NCBI RefSeq assembly: GCF_012927355.1
Contig: NZ_JABBGK010000002.1
Coordinates: 1-64,000 of the forward strand
Reading direction: 5' to 3'
From: Rhizobium terricola
GTDB lineage: Bacteria; Pseudomonadota; Alphaproteobacteria; Rhizobiales; Rhizobiaceae
DNA length: 64,000 nt
The notes beneath the pieces are model-generated. The model saw only the letters and a list, made by a program, of their open reading frames with translations, made no database searches and was not told the DNA's origin. This document shows positions 1 to 7,389 of the stretch, one piece after another. The translations under genes and the position numbers were made by a program. Position 1 is the stretch's first letter, and each line of letters starts with the position of its first letter.

Positions 1-1
1 G

Positions 2-103
2 GCGGGCAAGCCCAGGATCGTCGCAGTCGTCGCTACCATGCGCAAACTGCTGACAATCCTCAACGCCATCATCCGGGACGAAAAACCATGGCAAAACGCT
101 TGA
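2..103 (+). mobile_element. IS110-family transposase, C-terminal end only
   Basis: The first 34 codons in this frame end in TGA and encode the typical tail of IS110/IS116/IS902 transposases, with a VAVVATMRKLLTILNA-type stretch followed by an RDEKPWQNA-like terminus. The 5' part lies outside the window, so whether the element is intact cannot be judged. IS110 elements encode a DEDD recombinase and lack classical terminal inverted repeats; the non-coding bases 104-118 would be the right end. The flank that starts at about 119 is a palindromic intergenic repeat, suggesting insertion into such a repeat. Recognition is from the protein tail alone. Confidence 0.72.
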
Positions 104-118
104 CTGCCAAGACAGTCG

Positions 119-158
119 CTCTCCCCGCAAGCGGGGAGAGGGTCAGGGTGAGGGGCAA
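119..158. repeat. 3' half of rhizobial palindromic repeat (family A)
   Basis: A CTCTCCCCGC/GCGGGGAGAG palindrome is followed by GGTCAGGGTGAGGGGCAA. The same block recurs at about 15.9, 17.4 and 29.95 kb. Only the right part is present here; the left part appears to be displaced by the IS110 end. Confidence 0.7.
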
Positions 159-173
159 TGGCGGGAACTTTCC

Positions 174-1220
174 CTAGAGAGTCGCGCTGTCGATGACGAA
201 GCGGTATTTCACGTCGCTCTTCAGCATCCGGGCATAGGCGGCCTCGATGTCTGAGGCGGCGATCATCTCGATGTCGGCGACGATGTTGTGCTCGGCGCAG
301 AAATCCAGCATTTCCTGGGTTTCAGCAATGCCGCCGATGGTCGAGCCGGCGATCGAACGACGCTTCATGATCAGCGGGAAGACGGCCGGCGACGGGTGCG
401 GATGCTCCGGCGCACCGACGAGCGTCAGCGTTCCGTCGCGCTTCAAAAGGTTCACATAGCTGTCGAGATCATGGCTGGCGGCGACCGTGTCGACGATCAG
501 GTCGAACGAGTTGGCGTGGGCCTTCATCTCGTCGGCGTTGCGGGAGACGACGACCTCATGGGCGCCGAGGTCGAGGGCCGCCTGGCGCTTTCCCTCCGAG
601 GTGGTGAAGGCCACCACATGGGCTCCGAGGGCGCGGGCGAGCTTGACGCCCATATGGCCGAGGCCACCGATGCCGACGATGCCGACCTTCTTGCCGGGAC
701 CGGCGTTCCAGTGGCGCAGAGGCGACCACAGCGTGATGCCGGCGCAGAGCAGCGGCGCCACGGCGGCGAGCTGGTTGGCCGGGTGACGGACCTTCACGAC
801 GAACTTGTCGCGCACGGTGATCGACTGCGAATAGCCGCCGAGCGTGTGGCCGGGCACGTCCGGCGTCCTGCTGTTGTAGGTGAGCGAGGGGCCGTGCTCG
901 CAATACTGTTCCAGCCCGTCGTCGCAGGCATAGCAGCCCTGGCAGCTGTCGACCATGCAGCCGACACCTACCGTCTCGCCGACCTTGAAGCCGGTGACGG
1001 CCGGGCCGACGGCGGTGACATGGCCGACGATTTCGTGGCCAGGAACGCAAGGATAAAGCGTGCCCGCCCATTCGGCGCGGACGGTGTGGAGGTCGGAATG
1101 GCAAACGCCGCAATAGGCGATGGCGATCTGAACGTCGTTCGCCCCCACCTCGCGGCGGGTGATTTCCATCGATTCAAGCGGTTTGTCGGCGGCATAGGCG
1201 CCGAAGGCCCTGGTCAGCAT
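174..1220 (-). CDS. Zinc-dependent NAD(P) alcohol dehydrogenase (YahK/CAD-like)
   Basis: Medium-chain dehydrogenase/reductase of about 348 residues, expected to interconvert aldehydes and alcohols with NAD(P)H in the cytoplasm. Visible marks are the catalytic zinc site (GVCHSD and PGHE), the structural zinc lobe with spacing C-x2-C-x2-C-x7-C (SCQGCYAC...QYC), and a Rossmann nucleotide loop GIGGLGHMG. This combination fits the YahK/cinnamyl-alcohol-dehydrogenase branch. There are two in-frame ATGs; a GGAG lies 7 nt before the inner one (1220) but only 1 nt before the outer one (1226), so the inner start is preferred. The gene lies just downstream of a cupin gene on the same strand and may share its transcript, under the divergent LysR regulator at 1815. 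The natural substrate cannot be told. Confidence 0.9.
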   Translation of the reverse strand: MLTRAFGAYAADKPLESMEITRREVGANDVQIAIAYCGVCHSDLHTVRAEWAGTLYPCVPGHEIVGHVTAVGPAVTGFKVGETVGVGCMVDSCQGCYACDDGLEQYCEHGPSLTYNSRTPDVPGHTLGGYSQSITVRDKFVVKVRHPANQLAAVAPLLCAGITLWSPLRHWNAGPGKKVGIVGIGGLGHMGVKLARALGAHVVAFTTSEGKRQAALDLGAHEVVVSRNADEMKAHANSFDLIVDTVAASHDLDSYVNLLKRDGTLTLVGAPEHPHPSPAVFPLIMKRRSIAGSTIGGIAETQEMLDFCAEHNIVADIEMIAASDIEAAYARMLKSDVKYRFVIDSATL

Positions 1221-1292
1221 AGGCATTCTCCAATTCGGTTGATGGTGTGGAAGCCCCGGGGAGGATCCGCGGCGGGATCGGCCGCGGGGAGG

Positions 1293-1691
1293 TCAGCGGC
1301 CGGAATACTGGTCGTCGCTCACCGGCTCCAGCCAGTCGACGGTCTTGCCGTCGAGGGCCTCGTGGATCGCGATATGAGTCATGGCCACGGTCGCAGATGC
1401 GCCGTGCCAGTGCTTTTCGCCGGGTGCGAACCAGACGACGTCGCCGGGCCGGATCTCCTCGACCGGACCGCCCTCACGCTGGACGAGGCCGAGGCCTTGC
1501 GTGACGATCAGGGTCTGGCCGAGCGGATGGGTGTGCCAGGCGGTGCGGGCACCGGGTTCGAAGGTCACCGCAGCACCGTTGGCACGCGCTGGCTCGTCCG
1601 CCTGGAACAGCGGGTCGATGCGGACCGTGCCGGTGAACCAATCCGCCGGCCCCTTGCCGGACGGCCGCGATCCCAGTCTCTTGATGTCCAT
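1293..1691 (-). CDS. Small cupin-domain protein
   Basis: A single conserved beta-barrel cupin of 132 residues. The first metal motif is visible as [12 protein letters not shown] and the second as [16 protein letters not shown], giving the usual His/His/Glu-or-Gln/His metal set. Similar short cupins are annotated as quercetin-dioxygenase-like or (R)-mandelonitrile-lyase-like, but the reaction here is unknown. An open frame extends far upstream, but it enters the intergenic region; the ATG at 1691 has a GGAG 9 nt away and gives the usual family length. The gene is transcribed divergently from the LysR regulator and runs toward the alcohol dehydrogenase, a common regulator-plus-target layout. 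Confidence 0.85.
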   Translation of the reverse strand: MDIKRLGSRPSGKGPADWFTGTVRIDPLFQADEPARANGAAVTFEPGARTAWHTHPLGQTLIVTQGLGLVQREGGPVEEIRPGDVVWFAPGEKHWHGASATVAMTHIAIHEALDGKTVDWLEPVSDDQYSGR

Positions 1692-1814
1692 GATCCGCTC
1701 CCGTGACACTTGCGACGACGGACGCGCGAACGCGCCCTGCCACAGACTATAGCCGACGCGATTTAATTCGATTAGACTGCATAAAACGATTGCACTTATA
1801 TCCAGGATCAATGA

Positions 1815-2735
1815 ATGCGCCGCGAAGACCTTGCCGACCTGATGGCCTTCCAGAGCGTGGCGGAGGAGCGCAGCTTCACGCGCGCCGCCGCGCGGCTCGG
1901 CACCTCGCAATCCTCGCTCAGCCTGATCGTGCGGCGGCTCGAGGAACGGCTCGGCGTGCGGCTGCTCACCCGCACCACCCGCAGCCTCGCGCCGACGGAG
2001 GCCGGCGAACGGCTGCTGGCAGCCCTCGGCCCGGCCTTCGGCAGCATCGACCAGGAACTGGAGGCGCTCGGCCAGTATCGCGTAAAGCCGGCCGGTAGCT
2101 TCAGGATCACCGCGACCCAGCACGCGATCGACACCGTGCTGTGGCCGGCACTGGCCCCCGTTCTGAAAAGCCATCCCGACATCAAGGTCGAGCTTTTCTC
2201 CGACCTCGCACTGATCGACATCGTGGCGGAGCGCTTCGACGCCGGCGTCCGGTTCGGCGAACAGGTGGAAAAGGACATGGTGGCGGTGCGGATCGCCCCC
2301 GACGCCCGGCTCGTGGTGGTCGGTTCGCCCGGCTATATGGCAAACCGGCCGCGGCCATCGTCACCACGCGAGCTCACCCAACACGACTGCATCAATACGC
2401 GCCTGCCGACCTATGGCGGCTTCTATGCCTGGGAGTTCGAAAAGGACGGACAGGAGATCCGCGTCCGGGTCGACGGGCAACTGGTGTTCAACGATGTCCG
2501 CCATGTGCTGACCGCGGCCTTGGAAGGCCACGGCCTCGCCTTCCTGTTCGAGGACATGGTGCGAGAGCATATCGCAGAGGGTCGGCTCATCCAGCTGCTC
2601 GACGACTGGACGCCGCCGTTTACCGGATATCATCTGTATTATCCGAGCCGCCGCCACCCCTCGCCGGCCTTCTCTCTCATCGTGGACGCGCTGCGCCACC
2701 CCTCGCCCTCGCGCCGGGTGGGCGACAGAGGCTGA
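1815..2735 (+). CDS. LysR-family transcriptional regulator
   Basis: A 306-residue LysR-type regulator. The N-terminal winged helix-turn-helix is clear at about residues 5-65 ([16 protein letters not shown], then [17 protein letters not shown]), followed by a periplasmic-binding-like effector domain (about 90-290). It belongs to the group with TxxGERLL and a SFRI beta-strand start, which usually control a divergent oxidoreductase or cupin gene. The 123-nt divergent region (1692-1814) is AT-rich and should hold its operator, though I cannot mark an unambiguous T-N11-A box. The cupin at 1293 and the dehydrogenase at 174 are the obvious targets by position; the inducer is unknown. Confidence 0.9.
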   Translation: MRREDLADLMAFQSVAEERSFTRAAARLGTSQSSLSLIVRRLEERLGVRLLTRTTRSLAPTEAGERLLAALGPAFGSIDQELEALGQYRVKPAGSFRITATQHAIDTVLWPALAPVLKSHPDIKVELFSDLALIDIVAERFDAGVRFGEQVEKDMVAVRIAPDARLVVVGSPGYMANRPRPSSPRELTQHDCINTRLPTYGGFYAWEFEKDGQEIRVRVDGQLVFNDVRHVLTAALEGHGLAFLFEDMVREHIAEGRLIQLLDDWTPPFTGYHLYYPSRRHPSPAFSLIVDALRHPSPSRRVGDRG

Positions 2736-2745
2736 GAGGCACTGC

Positions 2746-2994
2746 CTAGTCGTGGCGCTGCCGCCGTCTCAGGCTTTGGAAGACGGCCAGCGCGACACCG
2801 ATCGCAAGCCCGGGCAACGCCGAAGCGATGGCAACGGTCGCGGCCCCCATCTCACAGCCGCCGGAATCGCCCGGTGTTCCGCAGCGCGGGTCGAGCAGAT
2901 AGCCGAGCGTCAAGGCCAGCAGCATCGTGACGACGGGCAGCCCGACAAGGCCTATCAGGCCGTAGATGAAAACTCTCGCAATCGTCGCAAACAT
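2746..2994 (-). CDS. Small two-helix membrane protein, unknown function
   Basis: An 82-residue protein starting MFATIARVF, with two hydrophobic helices (about 8-32 and 48-70) separated by a short loop containing three cysteines (PRCG and GGCE among them), and a basic tail QSLRRRQRHD. The ATG at 2994 is preceded by GGGGGAG, a strong ribosome site, whereas the longer open frame to 3153 has no comparable site. It converges with the LysR gene. No family is recognised; the loop cysteines could pair in the periplasm. Confidence 0.6.
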   Translation of the reverse strand: MFATIARVFIYGLIGLVGLPVVTMLLALTLGYLLDPRCGTPGDSGGCEMGAATVAIASALPGLAIGVALAVFQSLRRRQRHD

Positions 2995-3288
2995 ACACTC
3001 CCCCTCGGGGCCACCCAACACCATGGCGACTGCCCTTTGCGCCGATCCTACGCCATCGGTTTCAGCGGGGAAACGGCCAACCTGACCAGCGGCCCTGGCG
3101 GCGGATGCCATTCCGCGCAGCGATGCAGGTTTGAAGACCCCAATCAATCGCACCTATAGATTGTGCTATTTTAGACAATTAACTCTTTACGTGTTTTTGA
3201 AACGCGGTATCATCCCTGACAGATTGCCGTGCGCATGAGGTGCGCGGCCGCGATCGGCGCCGAGGCCCGTTCGCCCCAGGGGGACATC

Positions 3289-4368
3289 ATGACGAGACTT
3301 CCGGCCCCTGCGGCGCTTCGCAGGGCGCTCTGCGGTATTGCCCTTTTTCTCGCGGCAGGACTTCTCTCCTGCGCGGCGCCGACGACGGTCAGGGGAATTG
3401 CGCCGGTCCTCGATGCCGGCGCCGTGGAGCGGTCGAGCAGCAACCGCGCCCGGATCATGGATGCCCTGACGCGGGATGCGGGTTATGGCGGGGCGAGTGT
3501 CGACTGGTATGACGTGACGGTCGCCGGCTTCAACTATGTCGACGACAGCTGCGCGCTGTATTTCGACGAACTGTTCAAGCTCAACCGACAGCGCGACGCG
3601 GCACAGTCGCTGATTTCCGTCACCGGACAGACCACGAACGCGCTGCTCGCCGTCACCGGCGCCTCCAAGTTGTCGATGGCGGTGGTGGCGCAGGCTTTCG
3701 GGCTCGGATCGAGCCTCACCGACATCGTCGCGGGGACCTATCTCTACTCGCTGCCGCCCGCCACGACGAAGAAGTTCATTGCCAAGACGATGGCAGCCTA
3801 TCGCGACGGTGCGGCCAAGCAGCGGGGAGAAATCCAGCGTTCGCCGACCGTCGCCTACAGTTTCGTGCGCGGTTATCTCGACCTCTGCCTGCCGGCGACC
3901 ATCGAGGGCCAGCTGGTCGAACATGTCGGGGCGGCGACAGCCGCCGCGCGGACGGAACCCAACAGCACTGCGGTGACGATCGAGGTCAGCAGCGACAACA
4001 GCGGCGCCTTGCGCGAACCAAAGAACCCGATCGAGCCCCTGCCGCCGGTCGTGCCGCGGGACCGGGCGATCGCTTACGAAAAGCTGGTGCTGCCCACCAC
4101 CTGGGTGCGGATCCAGAGGCTCGTCTGCGTCGCGGAAAACGGCAAGATCGAGCGGACGACGCGGACCGCCATCCGCCAGTTCCTGGCAGGACGAGGCGAA
4201 GACCGGCCGAACATCGACACGACGGGCGTCACGGAGGCCGACGCGCGGTTGCTCGAAACCTTGATCGAGAAGAACGGCGGGACCTGCCAGGAACGCAACG
4301 TCCCGGACGCCACCAAGGCGGGCGCCCTTTCACTGAAACAGGAACAGCAACCATCACCTCAACCCTGA
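3289..4368 (+). CDS. Predicted lipoprotein with a C-terminal peptidoglycan-binding-like segment
   Basis: A 359-residue protein with a basic N-terminus, a hydrophobic helix and a lipobox ending LLSC (Cys about residue 27), so it is likely exported and lipid-anchored. The middle part (about 60-230) is mixed alanine-rich helix with a hydrophobic stretch near AVVAQAFGLGSSL. Residues of about 275-340 (RIQRLVCV, TRTAIRQFL, DARLLETLI) weakly resemble a PG_binding_1 repeat; this is a pattern impression only. The tail is Pro/Gln-rich. The start at 3289 follows AGGGGGA; the longer frame from 3229 would bury the signal sequence. It is followed after 25 nt by the lysozyme-like gene, so the two are probably one unit. 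No named family was recognised. Confidence 0.6.
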   Translation: MTRLPAPAALRRALCGIALFLAAGLLSCAAPTTVRGIAPVLDAGAVERSSSNRARIMDALTRDAGYGGASVDWYDVTVAGFNYVDDSCALYFDELFKLNRQRDAAQSLISVTGQTTNALLAVTGASKLSMAVVAQAFGLGSSLTDIVAGTYLYSLPPATTKKFIAKTMAAYRDGAAKQRGEIQRSPTVAYSFVRGYLDLCLPATIEGQLVEHVGAATAAARTEPNSTAVTIEVSSDNSGALREPKNPIEPLPPVVPRDRAIAYEKLVLPTTWVRIQRLVCVAENGKIERTTRTAIRQFLAGRGEDRPNIDTTGVTEADARLLETLIEKNGGTCQERNVPDATKAGALSLKQEQQPSPQP

Positions 4369-4393
4369 AGACCGAACGCAGGAGAACAAGGCA

Positions 4394-5662
4394 ATGGCAG
4401 TCATGCTCCAGACACGCACGCTCCGGGCGGCTCCGGCAGGCAACGTCCTTCAGGTCGAGGCGACACGGGGGACAAGGATAGACGTGCTCGACGGCAGCAC
4501 CCCACCCTGGGCGAAGGTCCGGCTGCTGATCGAGGGCAAGCCGGAGGGCTGGGTCAGCGCCGACGCAATCGACGCGGACTCAGACACGCTTCCGTCACTC
4601 GACAAGGATCTCGTGGCCCGCCAATGCACCGAGCAGTCGGCGATGTTCGGATCGAACGCCTTCTATCTGATGACCGTCGCGCAACTGCGCAGCAACATCA
4701 GCGGCACGCCACCGGCGGGAACGGCCGGCCCCGGCCCCTTCTGCTTCTCGCCCGGGGAGTGGGAGCGACACGGCGCCGATCCGGGTTTCGGCATCCACTA
4801 TCGGCCGGAGGAGATCGGCGACTGGCGCGCCCAGTGCACGCTTGCGGCGATCATGGCGGTGGACATGCAGGTCTCTCTCGCCACCGCGCTGCGCCGGCAG
4901 CCGAATATGACCGAGCTCTTCCTTGCGCAGATCGTCGGCGCCAGTGCCGCGACACGGGCGCTCACCGCGCCCGACAGTCCGACCGCGGAGATCCTCCAGA
5001 TCGCCCGCGACAAGGCGCAAGCCGAGGGCATCGACCCGGAGAACCTCAACGGACGGGACGCGTCATTGCTGGCCGGCGCGACGATACAGGAGGTCCTCGA
5101 TGCTATCACGGCGAAACTGGCGGAGGCGCTGGAGGCGGTCCGTCCGCTGGTCAGGAAGGCGGTCGACGAGTTGATCAAGGTCCTGGCCGAATTCGGCGGC
5201 ACCGGGCCTGTGGGCCTGGCTCTGATCCGGCGCCAGTCATCCTATCTGGCTACTGCCGAGAAAAAGGCGATGGCAAAGCTAATCATGGAGAAATTTGCGG
5301 CTCAGGGTTTTGGCACCGTCCAGCAGATCGCCGCGGTCGCCAATGCGATCGCCGAATCCGGTCTCAACCCGAACGCTTCGAACACCGCCGGCGAGCGCAG
5401 TTTCGGGTTGTTCCAGCTGAACCAGAACGGCGGCGTCGGCTTTGGCCACGACGAAGCGGAACTGAAGGACCCCGATCGCAACATCGAAATCATGCTGGCG
5501 GAGATCGCCAAGCCCTATCAGCGCGCCAACCGGCATGCCTTTGCCGCGACCACCAGCCTGCACGAGGCAGTCAGGATCTTTGTCCACCATTTCGAAAAGC
5601 CGGCCAACAAGACGGGCGAGACAGCGCACCGGTTCGAGATCGCGCAAGGGCTTGTGGGATAA
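4394..5662 (+). CDS. SH3-like plus phage-tail-lysozyme-like protein
   Basis: A 422-residue protein without a signal peptide. Residues 1-60 look like a bacterial SH3 domain (VLDGSTPPWAKVRL, GWVSADAI). A helical linker with many alanines follows (about 150-290). Residues of about 300-415 match the phage tail lysozyme fold (Phage_lysozyme2-like): an FAAQGF start, catalytic-type Glu in ANAIAESGLNP, then RSFGLFQLNQNGG and a conserved HHFEKP near the end. Such domains cut peptidoglycan in phage tails and related machines. The ATG has AGGAG 10 nt upstream. It probably forms an operon with the upstream lipoprotein. No other phage genes are nearby, so it is not obviously prophage-borne. Role is inferred. 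Confidence 0.7.
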   Translation: MAVMLQTRTLRAAPAGNVLQVEATRGTRIDVLDGSTPPWAKVRLLIEGKPEGWVSADAIDADSDTLPSLDKDLVARQCTEQSAMFGSNAFYLMTVAQLRSNISGTPPAGTAGPGPFCFSPGEWERHGADPGFGIHYRPEEIGDWRAQCTLAAIMAVDMQVSLATALRRQPNMTELFLAQIVGASAATRALTAPDSPTAEILQIARDKAQAEGIDPENLNGRDASLLAGATIQEVLDAITAKLAEALEAVRPLVRKAVDELIKVLAEFGGTGPVGLALIRRQSSYLATAEKKAMAKLIMEKFAAQGFGTVQQIAAVANAIAESGLNPNASNTAGERSFGLFQLNQNGGVGFGHDEAELKDPDRNIEIMLAEIAKPYQRANRHAFAATTSLHEAVRIFVHHFEKPANKTGETAHRFEIAQGLVG

Positions 5663-5827
5663 GCCCTTCACGCTCGACGATTTACCGGCGCCCGGTCCGG
5701 AAGATCGGCGGCTTGACTGAGGAGGCCAGCGCCCGGCAAATGGCGTTTTTCCTGCCTCGGCCGGGCGGCGCGAGGCCGGGCCAAACACTCGCATAAATCG
5801 AAACCAACGGGAATTTTCATTCTTTCA

Positions 5828-5855
5828 TTGCAAAACGGCGCAAAGAGACTATATT
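5828..5855 (+). promoter_or_regulatory. Candidate sigma-70 promoter of cspA
   Basis: TTGCAA, a 16-nt spacer and TATATT lie about 130 nt before the cspA start, in an AT-rich stretch of an otherwise GC-rich gap (5663-5984). This would give a transcript leader of roughly 120 nt, in keeping with the long leaders of cold-shock genes. No coding sequence is seen in the gap. Confidence 0.4.
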
Positions 5856-5984
5856 TAATCTCATCGAAGATTGCTTGTGACCTTTGTCTACGCGCCGAGG
5901 CGCCTCCGTCAGATTTCCTCTCAACATCGATCAGAGCCGGACGAATATCTCCCCGGCCAACCAAACGATTGAAAGGAAATCGTT

Positions 5985-6194
5985 ATGAACACCGGCACCG
6001 TAAAGTGGTTCAACAGCACCAAGGGCTTCGGCTTCATTCAGCCTGACGAAGGCTCGACCGACGTATTCGTCCACATCTCCGCCGTCGAACGGTCGGGCAT
6101 GCGCGAACTCGTCGAAGGCCAGAAGGTCTCTTACGACATCGTGCGCGACAAAAAGTCGGGCAAGAATTCCGCGGATAATCTGCGGGCTGCGTAA
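5985..6194 (+). CDS. cspA: Cold-shock protein, CspA family
   Basis: A 69-residue single cold-shock domain that binds single-stranded RNA/DNA and melts RNA structure. The RNA-binding motifs KGFGFI and VFVHIS are intact, and the N-terminus [10 protein letters not shown] is typical of rhizobial Csps. An AAGGAAAT sequence lies 5-12 nt before the ATG. The long AT-rich leader suggests post-transcriptional temperature control. It lies upstream of a small gene and rpsU, all on one strand, although a terminator-like hairpin separates it from them. Confidence 0.96.
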   Translation: MNTGTVKWFNSTKGFGFIQPDEGSTDVFVHISAVERSGMRELVEGQKVSYDIVRDKKSGKNSADNLRAA

Positions 6195-6255
6195 TTGTCA
6201 TTCGCAGCGACTGACCACGGATGTACTGGCAGTCGACGCTCGAGTGACAGGGAGA

Positions 6256-6280
6256 GGTCGGGGTAACGCCCGGCCTTTTT
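6256..6280 (+). terminator. Rho-independent terminator after cspA
   Basis: A seven-pair stem (GGTCGGG with CCCGGCC, one G-T wobble), a six-base loop GTAACG and a run of five T. It separates cspA from the next gene. Confidence 0.75.
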
Positions 6281-6330
6281 ACTTTGCGCTCTCTCCCGGT
6301 TCGGGAGATTTGACGAAAAGAGAAGACATC

Positions 6331-6615
6331 ATGAGTATTGCGTTGCCCCGCGTGGGCGATCGGGTCCTTCTCAAGGACGGCATTGCCGGCAGCGGCCGGA
6401 ACAGGCAGGCCTGTCGCATCGTTACCATCCTGCCGGCCGAACACGGCCAGCCGGAATACCGCATACGCTTCGATTCGGAGAATTTCGAGCGGCGCATCAC
6501 TTTGTCCGACATCGACGGCGCAGCGCCGCCGGCGGCGGATACGGAGATGCAAAACCAGTCGACGGCCAAGGCCGAACCCTGGTTCAAAGCCTCCTCGCTT
6601 CGGATCGGGCGCTAA
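6331..6615 (+). CDS. Small conserved protein between cspA and rpsU
   Basis: A 94-residue protein beginning [17 protein letters not shown]. The pattern VGDRV..., [22 protein letters not shown] suggests a small all-beta barrel-like fold, as in short translation- or stress-linked proteins, but no named family is certain. The start at 6331 was chosen because the longer frame from 6244 runs through the cspA terminator. Its place between a cold-shock gene and rpsU suggests expression with the translation apparatus. Confidence 0.6.
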   Translation: MSIALPRVGDRVLLKDGIAGSGRNRQACRIVTILPAEHGQPEYRIRFDSENFERRITLSDIDGAAPPAADTEMQNQSTAKAEPWFKASSLRIGR

Positions 6616-6670
6616 TCTTTCAACCCCAAGCCATCAAGCGGCGGCCCGCCCGCCCGAGAAAGGATTACCC

Positions 6671-6910
6671 TTGCAGGTTCTCGTTCGTGACAACAATGTC
6701 GACCAGGCCCTCCGCGTCCTGAAGAAGAAGATGCAGCGCGAAGGTCTGTTTCGCGAGATGAAGGCCCGTAGCGCCTTCGAAAAGCCGTCCGAAAAGCGCG
6801 TGCGCGAGAAGGCCGAAGCCGTTCGTCGCCAGCGCAAGCTCGCCCGCAAGAAGCTGCAGCGCGAAGGCCTGCTGCCGATGCCGAAGAAGGCCGCGCCGCG
6901 GACGCGCTGA
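6671..6910 (+). CDS. rpsU: 30S ribosomal protein S21, TTG start
   Basis: A 79-residue S21 of the small ribosomal subunit, which sits near the anti-Shine-Dalgarno end of 16S rRNA and helps initiation. Family marks are [20 protein letters not shown] at the N-terminus, FREMKAR, and a basic arginine/lysine-rich tail ([15 protein letters not shown]). The N-terminal match places the start at TTG 6671, with AGAAAGGA about 7 nt upstream; no ATG or GTG fits. The C-terminus is longer than in E. coli (71 residues), as is usual in Rhizobiales. A non-AUG start may limit its synthesis. Confidence 0.95.
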   Translation: MQVLVRDNNVDQALRVLKKKMQREGLFREMKARSAFEKPSEKRVREKAEAVRRQRKLARKKLQREGLLPMPKKAAPRTR

Positions 6911-6983
6911 GGCCACCGATTGCGGCCTGCGCTCCCCTTCCGGGGCGCTCGCCGCCTCCCCTCCCTCGGGACGAGGTAAGAAA

Positions 6984-7217
6984 ATGACTGCAACCAAGGA
7001 CAGGTTCTTCAAGCCGGAGAAAGTCGATCCGCGCGCCAAGGCAGCGACGACCGACAGCATTGCCCGCTCGATCATCGAGGCGGAAGCAGTGGCTCGCGAC
7101 AAGAAGACCGAAGCGCTCCGCGCGCTGCGCCTCGAACGCGAGGCCAATGCCGAACCTCAGGGCGCGACGGTGGCAAAATCCGGACGGAAGACCAAGGTGT
7201 CGGCCAAGCGGGGCTGA
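6984..7217 (+). CDS. Small charged protein downstream of rpsU
   Basis: A 77-residue, strongly charged, probably helical protein (KDRFFKPEKVDPRAKA at the start, then DSIARSIIEAEAVARDKKTEALRALRLERE, and a basic tail). There are no membrane segments or cysteines. A GAGG lies 9 nt before the ATG. It follows rpsU by 73 nt and may be co-transcribed. No function can be named; the composition is compatible with an RNA- or ribosome-associated factor, which is only inference. Confidence 0.65.
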   Translation: MTATKDRFFKPEKVDPRAKAATTDSIARSIIEAEAVARDKKTEALRALRLEREANAEPQGATVAKSGRKTKVSAKRG

Positions 7218-7352
7218 CGCTCCACGGAGCGGCGTCAACACGACCGCCATCCTCCCCCTCACCGATCAAGAATCATGAAGACGACCGCCGGCTTGGGGCC
7301 GACGACCGCCAGGCTTGCCGGGGGCGACAAGCATTTCAGGGCAGCATGCTTT

Positions 7353-7386
7353 TCAAAGCATCAGGCTCGTCAAAGCATCAGGCCCG
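7353..7386. repeat. 17-bp tandem repeat at the autotransporter 3' end
   Basis: Two adjacent copies of TCAAAGCATCAGGCTCG, the second with one change (C for T). The array sits just past the autotransporter stop codon, in a gap that otherwise shows no clear terminator. Confidence 0.8.
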
Positions 7387-7389
7387 CAA

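Noticed and set aside
1692..1814. LysR T-N11-A operator
   Set aside because: Several weak candidates in an AT-rich stretch, none symmetric enough to choose.
4394..5662. Prophage remnant
   Set aside because: Only one lysozyme-like domain; no integrase, capsid or tail genes and composition like the flanks.
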